Shown here: piece by piece, positions 9,765-20,800 of the stretch
Layout of the letters: each line of letters opens with the position of its first letter
Numbering within the stretch: the stretch's first letter is position 1
Assembly (NCBI GenBank): GCA_025526915.1
Contig: JAHLKH010000072.1
Span: 1 to 64,000, forward strand
Source of the DNA: Entophlyctis helioformis
Taxonomy: Eukaryota; Chytridiomycota; Chytridiomycetes; Chytridiales; Chytriomycetaceae
Length of the DNA stretch: 64,000 nt
Direction: 5' to 3'
Program-made: the position numbers and the translations under genes
Notes under the pieces: model-generated
The model's input: the letters and a program-made list of their open reading frames with translations, nothing else
Database searches by the model: none
What the model was told of the DNA's origin: nothing

Positions 9765-10871
9765 TTAGAAGACGAGAGCGGCAGCAACGGCGGCGGCAGC
9801 ACCGGCGACAAACATGGACGCGGTGTTGCCACGGCCGCCCGAAAGGACGGGAGCAGAGTCGTCCGTCGAGAGGCTCGATGCGTCGACGTATGCGCCGGCG
9901 TACTGCGTGGCAGCAGGCGTCTCGGCAAGCTGCGGGGCAGGCGTCTCGTCGCAGTCCTCCTCGTCGGCAGGCGTGGTGGCAGGCGTCTCGGCAAGCTGGG
10001 CAGCGACGGCAGTCTCCTCAGCGCATGGGGTGGTGGTGGGAGCAGCGACGGCAGCGGGGGTCTCCTCGGAGCAGGGGGTCGTGGTGGGAGCAGCAACTGC
10101 GGCAGGAGTCTCCTCAGAGCAGGGAGTCGTGGTGGGAGCAGCGACGGCAGCGGGAGTCTCCTCAGAGCAGGGAGTGGTCTCGGCAGCCTTGGGCTTGGCA
10201 GCGTCGTAGTTGCGCTTGCGGTACTTCTTGGGTGCCTCGGCAGATCCAGTGCACGAGGGAGCCGCCTCGGCAGCGGGAGTCTCGCCAGAGAGGTTGGCAG
10301 CAGCAGCGGGAGTCTCGCCAGAGAGCGAGTTGGCGCCGTACGATCCGTAGCCCTTGCCGGCAGGAGTGGGCTCGGCATCCTTGGGCAGGTTCTGCGTGGT
10401 CGCAGGCGTCTCGGCGGGAGTCGCCTCGGCGGCGGCAGTGGTGGTCTTGGCGCGGCACTTGCGCTTGCCAGCAGAGGGAGTGGCCTCGGGAGTGGTGGTG
10501 GGCTCGGCATCCTTGGGAAGGTTCTGCGTGGTCACAGGCTCCTCGACGGGCTTGCCGTAGTAGCCCTTGCCGTAAATGGCAGCGGGAGTGGGCTCGGCGT
10601 CCTTGGGGAGGTTCTGCGTCGCGACAGGCTCCTCAACAGGCTTGCCGTAGTAGCCCTTGCCGTACGACTTGCCAGCAGGAGTGGGCTCGGCGTCCTTGGG
10701 GAGGTTCTGCGTGTCAACAGGGGCGTCGTAGGCGTTGCCGTAGGGAGTGCCGGCGGGAGTGGCAGCGGGAGTGGCAGCAGGAGCAGCGTTGTAGCCGCCG
10801 TACTGCTTGGAGGGAGCAGCAACGACCGAGGTGGCGAGGAGAGCGAGGAGAGCGAAGTTGGCGGCGATCAT
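9765..10871 (-). CDS. Secreted NLPKDAEPTP/YGKGYYGK-repeat surface protein 5
   Basis: 368 residues. The ATG at 10871 starts a signal peptide (MIAANFALLALLATSVVAA). Four TQNLPKDAEPT repeats alternate with SYGKGYYGKPVEEP. A basic patch (GKRKCRAK) follows, then SGETPAA units, a second basic patch (KKYRKRNY), and four copies of TTPCSEETPAAVAAP. The C-terminus LSGGRGNT plus a hydrophobic tail ([16 protein letters not shown]) again looks like a GPI signal. The single Cys in each TTPC unit could form disulfides. Probable surface glycoprotein, function unknown. Confidence 0.87.
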   Translation of the reverse strand: MIAANFALLALLATSVVAAPSKQYGGYNAAPAATPAATPAGTPYGNAYDAPVDTQNLPKDAEPTPAGKSYGKGYYGKPVEEPVATQNLPKDAEPTPAAIYGKGYYGKPVEEPVTTQNLPKDAEPTTTPEATPSAGKRKCRAKTTTAAAEATPAETPATTQNLPKDAEPTPAGKGYGSYGANSLSGETPAAAANLSGETPAAEAAPSCTGSAEAPKKYRKRNYDAAKPKAAETTPCSEETPAAVAAPTTTPCSEETPAAVAAPTTTPCSEETPAAVAAPTTTPCAEETAVAAQLAETPATTPADEEDCDETPAPQLAETPAATQYAGAYVDASSLSTDDSAPVLSGGRGNTASMFVAGAAAAVAAALVF

Positions 10872-11570
10872 GATGATACAGGTGGATTGGTGCGGAGTGG
10901 TAGCTGTATGTGCTTTACTGTATGCAGAGGCGCTGGTGGGCTGGATGGCGAGGAAGAGGGCGGGTCTCTGTCGCATTCTTATACATCTGGCGCGAGTGGC
11001 CGGCCGCCGTGTGCACCAGAGCGCGCCTCGTGGAGCGCCTTCTGTTCTGAAACACGCCTGCGGCATGCGGCGCGCGTCCGACGCTTGGACGCACCTGATT
11101 GGCTGGCTGCTGGCCGAGTGGCGCGTGTGGCTCGTGCCGCTCTTGTGTCGCTTGTGTCGCTCTTTGAACGGCCCGGCGTTGACTGCGCCAGTGTGCCATC
11201 GGCCTGTGCCGCACAAAGCGGCCGCTCTCCGGCCGCGGCAAGCCGTGCACTCGTGCAGCCAGCAGCCGGCCTTGTTGCACCGATCGGTTGTCGCTGTTGC
11301 GGTCTGTGCCACGCAGTCTGCAGGCAGTCGGGCTGCTCTGTCACTGCCGCTCTGTCGTCTATCACTGCCGCTGACAGACGAAGAGGCGGCCGCCCTGGAA
11401 TACAGTGCCTTTATTGGCTTGCCGGTGTGACAGCCCGGACCCAGGCATGACTCAAATGACGACTTCACCATGACTCCACTGATGCAGTGTCAAAGTTGCA
11501 CGGGCGGCAGCCATGCCATCCCTCGTCCCTGCTTGGTCTGAAAGCATCATCTGCGACGCCTGCCCCACAA
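10872..11570. other. Intergenic: promoter of surface protein 5
   Basis: No gene recognised. It contains the TATA-like box at 10978-10983 and, further out, the 3' flank of the GT61 gene. Confidence 0.5.
10978..10983 (-). promoter_or_regulatory. TATA-like box of surface protein 5
   Basis: TATAAG on the minus strand, about 107 bp upstream of the ATG at 10871. The spacing resembles the TATA box of the 4197 gene. Confidence 0.5.
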
Positions 11571-13297
11571 TCAGTGTTGCCAGTAGTTGTCCAGGATGGC
11601 ATCCAGCTTGTCCAGATTCACCACTGTCCCTGCATTAAACTCAGACTTGCCCTCGTCCGAGCAGCTCTCGTCCTTGCACTTGATCACCGCGTACCGCAGC
11701 GCATGTCCCATCGGCCCGCCACCTGCGTCCGAAAACAGATGCTCGAACCACGCACTGCCTTGCTTGTACGAGTGTGCCTCAATCACAAGCGATCCGGGCG
11801 GCATCCAGAACGCATTGCCGAGCGCATTGCCGTGGATCGTCAGCAGCGCCGTGGCGTTGAGTGCAAACAGCGCCACTTGCTGCGTGAATGTGCGGTCTTC
11901 GAGGAACACCACCTCGTGCGATGCGTTGCGTTTGGTCGTGAGATACTCTTGGATGGCGTCCAGATTGATGATGCGGCGCTGGTTGCGTCGCTGTACAATC
12001 ACCATGTGGAATGCGCGGTCGGATGCAGGCGTGTTGATGCGGTCGGTGGCTTGCTGCTGCTCGGCTGCTGTCAGATGCCTCTCAAACACAAGCCGGCGCA
12101 TCTGCTGGTACACCTTCTTTGGCTGTGGCAGTTCGTGCATGCAGCCACAGCAGTCGCATGTGCTGTTGAGTCCGATGCGAGCGTACTGGTAGCAGACAAG
12201 CGGCGTGACTGATGGCTGCGATGCTGGTGCTGATGGGGGAGACAGCGGCTGCGAGAGATCCTCGGGTGATCCACTCTTAAAGTCTCTCCAGACATTGGTG
12301 AAGCGCAGTGACGGCATGTCAAAGAACGGGCCGCCGACGGCATACAGATCGCGAGGCATGCTGATCCAGTCGAGCGGCGGCGATTGTGCTTGCGACGATG
12401 CTTGCGATGGTGACGGTGGGCCGGACACGGCCAGCAGATGCGGATACTCGGTCTCGTAGAACACATTGAGCGAGTTGATGAGCGGCAGTGCGTTGTTCAT
12501 GAAGAAATGCGAGAGATGGTACTCCCAGACCCCGCCAAGCGTGAACAGGTCCCGCGAGCCCACGATCTGCACCGGCCGCGACTCGTGCAGGCTGCGGACG
12601 GGCACGCTGGCCCACACGTCCATGGTGTCTGCCGAGCCGCCAAGGTTGATGCGCGGCATATCGGGCACAGGGCCGTCCTGCTGCAGCCTGGTGCCGTTGC
12701 TGTCGACGACCGACGGAAGGAACAAGGCATGCGAGGTGTCGAGGCAGACGTGCCGGGCAATGGCGACGGCATCTCGAGCGCCAGCATGGCCGTGGACCAG
12801 CGACCACGACGGACGCAGTGCCGCTGCGGTCGTCAGCAGATCGCTCCGCGGCTGTGCTGTCTGGGACTGTGGCGTCCTGTTGGCCGTCCTGTTGGCCGTC
12901 TGGCCGGGCACATTGGCTGGGCCAGCGGGACCGGCAGCGGTGGCATGGTCTGCGGGAGCTTGGCGGTCTCTGTCGAGCATGGCATGGCCACACACAGTCA
13001 GCAGAGCCAGCACAGTCTGCACAGTCTGCAGATCCAGTACAGCCAGCACTCTGGCAGAGCAGCCGTCGTCGGCAATGCATCGACGGTGCGAGAACGGCAG
13101 CCAGCCCGGGCAAGCACACACCGAGATACAGATGGCGGAGAGACGTGCTGCTCGGCGACAGCAGGTCGTGCGGAGGTGTGTGTGGATCTGTCTGGGACAG
13201 CCTGCAGCACCGTGGCAGAGAGCGTGGACACGAGCACAAACGCCGCAACGGCAACCACCAGCAGCCGGAAGAGTCGCCGCAAGAGTAGGATGGCCAT
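11571..13297 (-). CDS. GT61-family glycosyltransferase, type II membrane protein
   Basis: Probably a Golgi/ER enzyme adding a sugar (GlcNAc or xylose in known relatives such as EOGT and POMGNT2) to glycoproteins. The first exon starts at 13297 and encodes a cytoplasmic MAILLLRRLFRLL start plus a signal-anchor helix. An intron of ~125 nt (about 12977-13103, donor GTGTGT, acceptor GACAG) joins it to the catalytic part. Family marks there are GGVWEYHLSHFFMNNALPL, the Cys-rich CDCCGCMHEL, and the hallmark TIHGNALGNAFWMPPGSLVIE-like block (about 11790-11860). Total is about 530 residues, normal for the family. Substrate unknown; the nearby Thr-rich surface proteins are possible targets by context only. 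Confidence 0.8.
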
Positions 13298-13455
13298 GCG
13301 GCAAGGCTTGACACGGCAAGGCACAACGCGGCAGAAGGCAACGAAAGAAACCCGAGTTGGCCAACGTGCTCGGCTTTATTGTGGCCTGTACTGGCCTGCA
13401 GATGAATGGATGGTGGATGGTGTGTATTGTATGCATTGCACTCATTGTCACAGGC

Positions 13456-14775
13456 TCACAATCCAAGCTGGTCAAACGCCCACAACACTTGCTCATACAC
13501 ACTGAACACGATCCCGCCAGAGAACTGCCAGCAAGACGCCAATGAGATCAGCCACATCGAGCAACACATCGCCAGCAATCCACCTACAATCAGTCGCCCG
13601 AGCCGCGGCGTGGATCCCTTCCAAAGTGCCTTGACACCCTCGGTCCTCACCACCGTCGCCAGGCAGTCTATCGAATGCTTGTACTTGCCCGCATCAAGCC
13701 CCTGCATCCGTGTCTTGACCACATCCAGTGGCATCGTCGTGTACACGGTCACAATCCCTGCAATCCCGCCATTCACAAACGAAATGTACCACGGCAGGTA
13801 CTGCTTGCCCGTAACGGGATCCGCCGGATACCGCGACACAACCTGCTCTTTGAGAAGCCCGTATGTCGTCATGCGCACGGCAGAGTTTGCACCTTGGCGT
13901 GCAATGACGGCTGTGAGGCCACGATAGATGCCGCGGACGCCTTCTTCGGCAACAATAGACCGCACGCCGTGCACGAGACCGCGATACTTTGGGATCGCCT
14001 GATTCTGGTCGTGAATGAGCTTTGTCCTGCCACAACAACAACAGCAACAAAAGTCGTGTAAGCAGGCGTGTTGTCGGATGTGCCTGATGAGTGCTGCGAG
14101 TTACTTGATCGTTTCGCTTGGTGTCACAACGAGTGCTGCCTCCGAGACACCCGCGCCAAGGCCGGCTGTTTGTGTGCATCGCATGGATGGTCAGAGAGGC
14201 GCTTGGCACGTGCATGAACGTGCCGGATGATCAATCACGACGCCGGCACTTGCCAAGAACCATGCGGCTGCCGCTCAGCTTGCCGTTCTCGTCAGCAAGG
14301 GCCTTGCGCAGCTGCTCAAACGAGAGGAACCGCACGGCAGCCTTGCTAGAGTTTCCGATAACGAGTGCCGAGAGGCCCTTGTAGATGCCCATGACGCCTT
14401 TGGTCTGCACGGTCTTGACGAGCACGTCGACGGGGCCGTTGAATGCCTTCTGCTAACATGCCAGTGTCATTGACAGGTGGCCGAGAGAGGCGAGATAGAC
14501 AGGCAAGGAGAGAGACTTGCCTGGCTGCTTGCATTCTGCAGCTGCAGCTGTGTTTTGGCAAACTCCATTGGGTACGTCATGGTGCCCTCGATGGCGCCGG
14601 CAATGCCACCAGCCAGGATGGACTGGTATGCTGGCACTTTCTGTCAAGCCACAACAGCCACTCGGGCGTCAGCAGTGTGTCCAGCGGTCTGCAGGCGGTT
14701 GATGACGACTCGTGCACAGGAGGTTCGGGCAGCCGAGCGCAGCACAGCAAGACGCACGCCTTCCTTCTTTGGCAT
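13456..14775 (-). CDS. Mitochondrial tricarboxylate (citrate) carrier, CTP1-like
   Basis: An inner-membrane exchanger of citrate/isocitrate for malate or related anions. All three carrier signatures are present: YPMEFAKTQLQLQ, TPSETIKTKL and MPLDVVKTRM, with GIYKGLSALVIGNSSKAAVRF and GIYRGLTAVIARQGANSAVR between them. Introns read by homology: one before KVPAYQSILAGG (weak donor), 14450-14520, 14166-14253, 14027-14104 and 13525-13587. Those at 14450-14520 and 14166-14253 start with GC, not GT (GCAAGT...CAG), and only these junctions restore the conserved protein. The 5' exon and the ATG at 14775 are less certain. The C-terminus is RLGRLIFSGGIVFSVYEQ, typical of CTP1. Confidence 0.85.
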
Positions 14776-14834
14776 CGCACGAACAAGGCCGCTGGGCAAG
14801 ATGGAGATTGTCGGGCAAGATCAGCCGATCCGGT

Positions 14835-17800
14835 TCATTCAAAGTCTTCAGGAAGCGCCACCGACTCGGTCGATAGTTGCTCGACTGTCGTTGCCGTTGT
14901 CGTTGTCGTTGTAGACATGATCGTCGCCAGCTGCGCTGCCTGCTGCTGTTGAGAAGACTGCTGCTGCTGCTGCTGCTGGCTGTGATGATGCGAAAGGAGG
15001 TGATGCACCCCATTAACCGGCGGAAGCAGCTTTGGCGGATGCTTGTCTACACCTGGCGTGTTGGGCATGCCCGTTCCGCCTGGGCCTCCTGCTGCACCGA
15101 CACCTGTGCCTATGCCGACACCAACGACAATGCCAGCGTTGACGCTCGAATTGAGGCTTGCACTGACAATCGCAGCTTGGAATGCGCTTGACCCAATGCT
15201 GTCAAACAGAAGCAGCTCGTACGTCCAGATGCCAGCTTCCTCAATGAACCGCTTGGCCTCGTAGAACGGATTGGCAACGTCTCCATCAGGCGAGACGCGC
15301 TTACGCTCGCGTTCTCTTCGCGTCGACAGTCGTGCACGGATGCTCTTGCTGTTGACGTTCTTGTTGGCGCTCTTGCCTTTCTTGAGAAAGCGCTTGTGGC
15401 GACGGACAGCCATGACAAGTGCCACATTGACGCGGAACCTCAGAAACGCACACTGCCGCTGCGTCAATGGGCCGCTGGGGCTTTGCAGCATGTCGGTGAG
15501 AGCCTTGATGCAGTCGCTCTGGTTGCCTCGCAAGTGGTCAAGCTGTGCCTGGATGACGGGTATCATGAGCCGGTTGAGCTGCAAATGTGCTCCAGCACGG
15601 ACCATCCTGAGCAGTGCCTCGAGCGTGTGCATGACACCCATGAACAGCGTGGTGTCCTGTCGCCGGTCCGACAGCTCCAGAATGAACAACATGGCCTCCC
15701 ACATGTGCACCCATGCCGTCGTCACAAACACGGACCGTCCGATTGTCTTTAAGGCGGCATCAAGCATTCGCGGCGTGTCGACCAAGTACGCCTCGAGCCC
15801 CTTGATGTTGTTGAATGCCGGCTCCGTGCCGTTCTTGATAATGAGCACAGCCATGATCTGCATTACGCCGGCTCGCAGTGTCATACGGACCGAGGGGTGC
15901 ACCAGATCGCCATTGTTGAGCACTGCCCGGATGTGTGCTGCACGAAACAGGAGCGCATAGAGTGTCGAGTCCAGCTCGCCTCGGATGGTCTTGAGTCGCG
16001 TTGCATACCCAACGGCGTACAGCGTCCAGGACGACTCGGGATTGATGGCAGATGCGACATCAATAACCTCGTCCACGAGCCGTTGCGTTTCGGCAAAGTC
16101 GCCCATGAAGTAGCGAATGTCTATGCGGTGCCGTAGAGACTGCAGGCCAATGTATGTGCTTTGGACGTTTTTGAGTTCCAGGGATTTGACGACCCGTGCC
16201 AGCACTTCGTCGGCGTCCAGAAACTTGAAATGCGCCATGTAGGTCCACGCCACGCGCGTCAGATACGTTTCGCAATCCGAGGGCAGGATGCGTGCTGCCT
16301 GAGTGTCATCACCGGCCCGTTGAAGTCCAGATGGCCCAACTGAAGACCCGATAACACCTTGCAGGTGCGACAGGAAGCTGCTGCTGTTTGTCTCGACAAT
16401 GTCCGTGGCTGTGCTTCGGAATCCGTTGCGGTTGGCTTTTGATGGCTGTCGGCGAACATGCGCAGGAGCGTCGAGCATAGCCGCATGCGATTCGTCCATA
16501 GTAGAGTCTATCTGAAAGCCAGCTCGTTGCAGCCACAGCGAGAGGTGACCCCAGTTGCGGCTCTTGAGAATCAGTCCGGCAGTGAGTCGTTGCGCTTTCC
16601 AAAGGAATGGCGCGACGGCTTTGATGGCATCCGAGTAATTCATCGCCATCATCTGCCGCGTGTTGCACAGTCAGCACAGCCATCCATCTATCCATCCATT
16701 CGACAGCCTTCCCGTGCATGTCTCTTGCGGCTTACCTGTTCAAGCCACGACAGATCCAGCGCTCCACGCTTGTATGCATCCAGGGAAAGGCGATCAAGTG
16801 CTTCAACAATCCGGCGGCACTCTTCGACCTCGGTCTGGCTGAGTGCATGCCTTACAACGCGACGCTTTGGCTGAAGTATTGCCGATACTACCAGCTGCAT
16901 CAACTCGCGAAAGTACCGTCCGAAAAAAGCAAATGTGCGCGGCTTGGGAATCGATATGCGAAGGATTGCAAGCGCTTGTATCAAATGCTGCTCTCCAGCC
17001 TGCCAATCAGCGATCACGGGATGTCAATATCTATGCATTCGAGAGTCTGCAGTCAAGCAACCCTTCCAGAGCCCATTGCTACCTTGAGGCTCTCTGGGCG
17101 ATCTTCAGTTAGCAGCAAATGGCCGACACATAGCTCGCGCTGGGCATACCGCACAATCTGGTCTGGCAGCTGTTGACCTTTGACCATGGACTCGACTGTG
17201 AATCCCTGCTTGGCTTCGACGCTGATGAGTCGCTCATACGTCCTGACTCCATCTGCCACTGATCCCATCTCGGAATAGAACAGAAACAGCTGCACATGCC
17301 CATTGACATTGTGCCACGCACCGATTAGCAACACCATCCACAAATGATGCCAGTCTCTGAGTGGCATCGGCGTTGACGCACCTGCTCGAGACACTTGGCG
17401 TACTGTTTTTGCCGCGACGACGTCTTGCTCAGGTGGTGGACAAGCAGGGGAAGTATTTCGCCACGCGTGTCGTCTGTCAATCCCTTTTCCAGCTGGTGCA
17501 CAACCAGCATATGCAGTGCCTCCTTTTGCTCATTCAGAAGCATCGAGTAGATGGTTTCTTGAATGATGACGTGCCGAAACACCATCCGGTCGCTCTCCAC
17601 CGTCGACTTGCGCAGCAGGAACCGGAATTTGTCCTCTGTTACAATGTAGTTGCGAAGACTGCTTGGATCGGATGGATTCCACGCCACAGACGTGCCCGTG
17701 CCAAGAATCTCTGCCGAGCGCATTGCCACATTGCTGAGAAGATCAAGATCGACGTGTTGCCCTAAAGTGTGCCGTGTCAGTCGAGCATTCATCATCATCA

Positions 17801-20800
17801 GAGATGAACAATGCGACCAAGGTGAGTCTTGCTTACCAAGAACGGCAGCAATGTACAGGACAACCTGGCATCCGTCTGAGAGCTGGTCGAGCTGCGAAGA
17901 AATGACTACCCGTAATCCAGACCCAATGTACGCAGCAATGTCGTCATTGCCTGTCCATGCCAGGTGACTGTCGTTTGTGATGAGCAAGTGCAGTCCTCCT
18001 TCCGTTCGTCATCTCCAGTCGCCAGCAACTGCACTCCGACAGCCGCACGGTCCTTGGTGCTGATGAGATCATGGGCAATGTCGGCGATTTTGGTGGCCAT
18101 GAGCTGGACAATGAAGGAATTGCCGTGCGAATGCTCGTGAATGCTAGTGATGAGTGCTTCGTCAACACTCTCAATCTTGTTGGTGGCAAGGAGCGGCGCG
18201 AGAATGACTTTGCGGACAGCGTCACGATCAAGCGGAATGAGCGGGATGTGGCGGAAGGATGCTTCGGTTTTGATCATGTCCATGAGCTTGCTGGACATGG
18301 CCTCGTTCTCGAATTCCTGTGCATGGCAGCTTTGAGCATCCAGTGGTGCGCCGAGCATGGCCCTAGCAAGTCTCACCACAAACGGCCGCGACAGAATTAC
18401 AAAGCAGATGCGCGGGCAGCTGCGGACGATCTACCGATGGAAGCCATGGTTAATCATGAGTGTTGGCAAGCTTGGCAACGACACATACTGTAAGGAGCCT
18501 CACCTCGATCATGAGCTCCCATCCACGAGAGTCTTGCCACTGTGCCGTGATGGCAGTTAGATGTGTGCATGAAATCTGCCAGCACAATGCATGGCATACC
18601 TGCACATCGTCAAAGCAGCAAATGACAGGAGTCTGGTTGCATGCATGCTGTTAGCATCCCTTTCAACATTCAACAGCTACGGCGCTGACCTTCATCTCGA
18701 TGGATATCCGGTTCAAGACCCTGACGAAAAACTTGGACAGCGCCACATGCTTGTTGTCGCTCTTGATCATCTGCGTGTACCCCATAGACTTGAACTTGAC
18801 GGGCAAAAACTCGTTGAGAAGAGATAGGCTGTCCTGACCCTCCTGAATGACAGTCATGAACTCTGCCAGATCGGCCTTGAGCCGTGTTGACGTTCGGTTG
18901 TCATAGTACACAGACGGCACGTTGGTCACTTGTCCAGTAGTGCTCGAGTCGCTTTTCTCTGACGGCAGCAGCAGCGAGTCGGTGGTTCCGCCGTCAAAGG
19001 ACTCCGAGTGGCTCATGGTGCTCAAACGCGAGAAGCTGATACGGCGATTGCCTTGCTGGGCTTTGTAGCTGCCATGTGATGACGACGTGCGCTCGCGTTT
19101 TGGTGGCCGATCGCCAATAGCACCAGCAAGGAAACTGAAGCTCTGTGCAAACAACGAACTGCGGCGCTGCTTGCGAGAGTTGTCCCGTAATGGCCCGACG
19201 TTAGCTCCAGGTCCAGACTGACTGCCGCTCTGGCTTGGTGGCGTGGCACTTGCGGCTGCGGCTGCTTGCTGGCTGGCTATTGAAGCCGCTGCGGCTGCGA
19301 TCGCGGCTGCCGCGCCATATGACGATCCAATGTTCGCCATGCCTGCTGACGCCATGCTGCTGTTGAGCGATGGCTGTTGTGCTACACTGTTTACCGGAAT
19401 GCTGCCACCTGGGCCGGCTGGGCTAGATGATGTGCTACTGCTGGGATTGCTGGCCGGCACGGCATTGACGATGCCAACGATGCCTGCTGCACCAACCACG
19501 CTTACTGGTTGGGATTCCGACCCGGCCGTCACATTTACGGGGCCACTTCCGTCGGAAGACGACTGAGCGTTGCCTATGCCGGGACTGCTGAGCGCTCGGT
19601 CAAGCTTGGCGCGGCTCTTGTTGATTTCTAGGAACTGATGCAGGATGCTCAGAAACAGTTCTTGGAACGAGTAGTATGGCGACTGACGGCCAATCTCATT
19701 CGACCTTGCATAACTGGCAGACGGGCATGGGTAAGCAAGCGACGCCAAGGAGGCGGACAATGACAAACGTGACGAGGGTATACCTCGCGATGCACGTTGT
19801 GCTTTCCAATGCCTGTTTCATCATGTACTCGCCGAGGCTGCTCTTTCCCTGCCAGATCCAATCCCCATGGTCTGTGTGAGTACGCGTTGAACGACGTGCA
19901 TGTAGGAATGCCCATAAACGCACCAGTCCAGACTCGCCCGTGATCACAACCACGCAGTTATTCTCGCCGTTCCGCCACCGCGTCAGAATCTGGTGCAAGA
20001 GCATCTTCTCGTTGTCTCGTCCAAAGAGATCTTGCGATGCGTTGGACGAGCGCTTCATCGATATGGGCCGAAATGCTCGGACAGCCTCCCAGATCTCCTG
20101 CTCTTCGGCTGCAGTCTCTGTCTGCAATGGCGATCAGTTTGCTTGTTGCTGTGACGGACCGACCATGGCAAGCACCGTTGTTGCCAGCTTACCATGGTCT
20201 TGCTTGTCTTTCTGCGTCGCAGCATCTTGAACCGAACGTACCCGCCAGCCTGCTCATATGTACGCCGGTCCACGAGAATGGTATTGCTGCCGCCGCTAGC
20301 AAGAGATTGTATGTTGACCAGGCTGTGGGCCTCGTTCAAGGCGAGGCCGAAAATGAGGTGGTAGCTGCGACACTCGTTTCCAACAAACCCAAGATCATTG
20401 CTGATGAACCCTGTGAAGCTGCATCGCAAGTCGTGAGTATGCAATGACCTTGAGCGAGAGATTCTTTATCATGGTAACCCACTTGAGGTTGGTTGAAATG
20501 CCAACAGAGACGTCTTTGGAAACCTGCCGTTTCAGCATGAAGCTGCGTGCGATAATCGCGGCCCGCGCAGCAAAAGGCGCCTCTTTCTCGTGGCACTGCG
20601 GCTCCAAGCCCCATGTGAGCGACACGTACACATTGCTCTCATCCGACTGCTCGTAACTCTGGGGTCAGCTTGCATTCTTACACCTGCCAACTGGCCACCG
20701 GCACGACCTTACAGTGAAGTTGCTGAAGCATCCCTCGTACTTTGTTGCAATGGGAATGACGACTTGTCCTATCAACTGCAGCGTTTGCGCGGCTTCCGTG

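Noticed and set aside
9158..10873. A 571-codon plus-strand open frame rich in Arg/Gln/Trp
   Set aside because: Antisense of surface proteins 4 and 5; composition is an artefact of their repeat codons and there is no family resemblance.
11487..13505. Long plus-strand frames opposite the GT61 gene
   Set aside because: The minus strand carries the GT61 signature and a signal-anchor exon; the plus-strand frames have no features.
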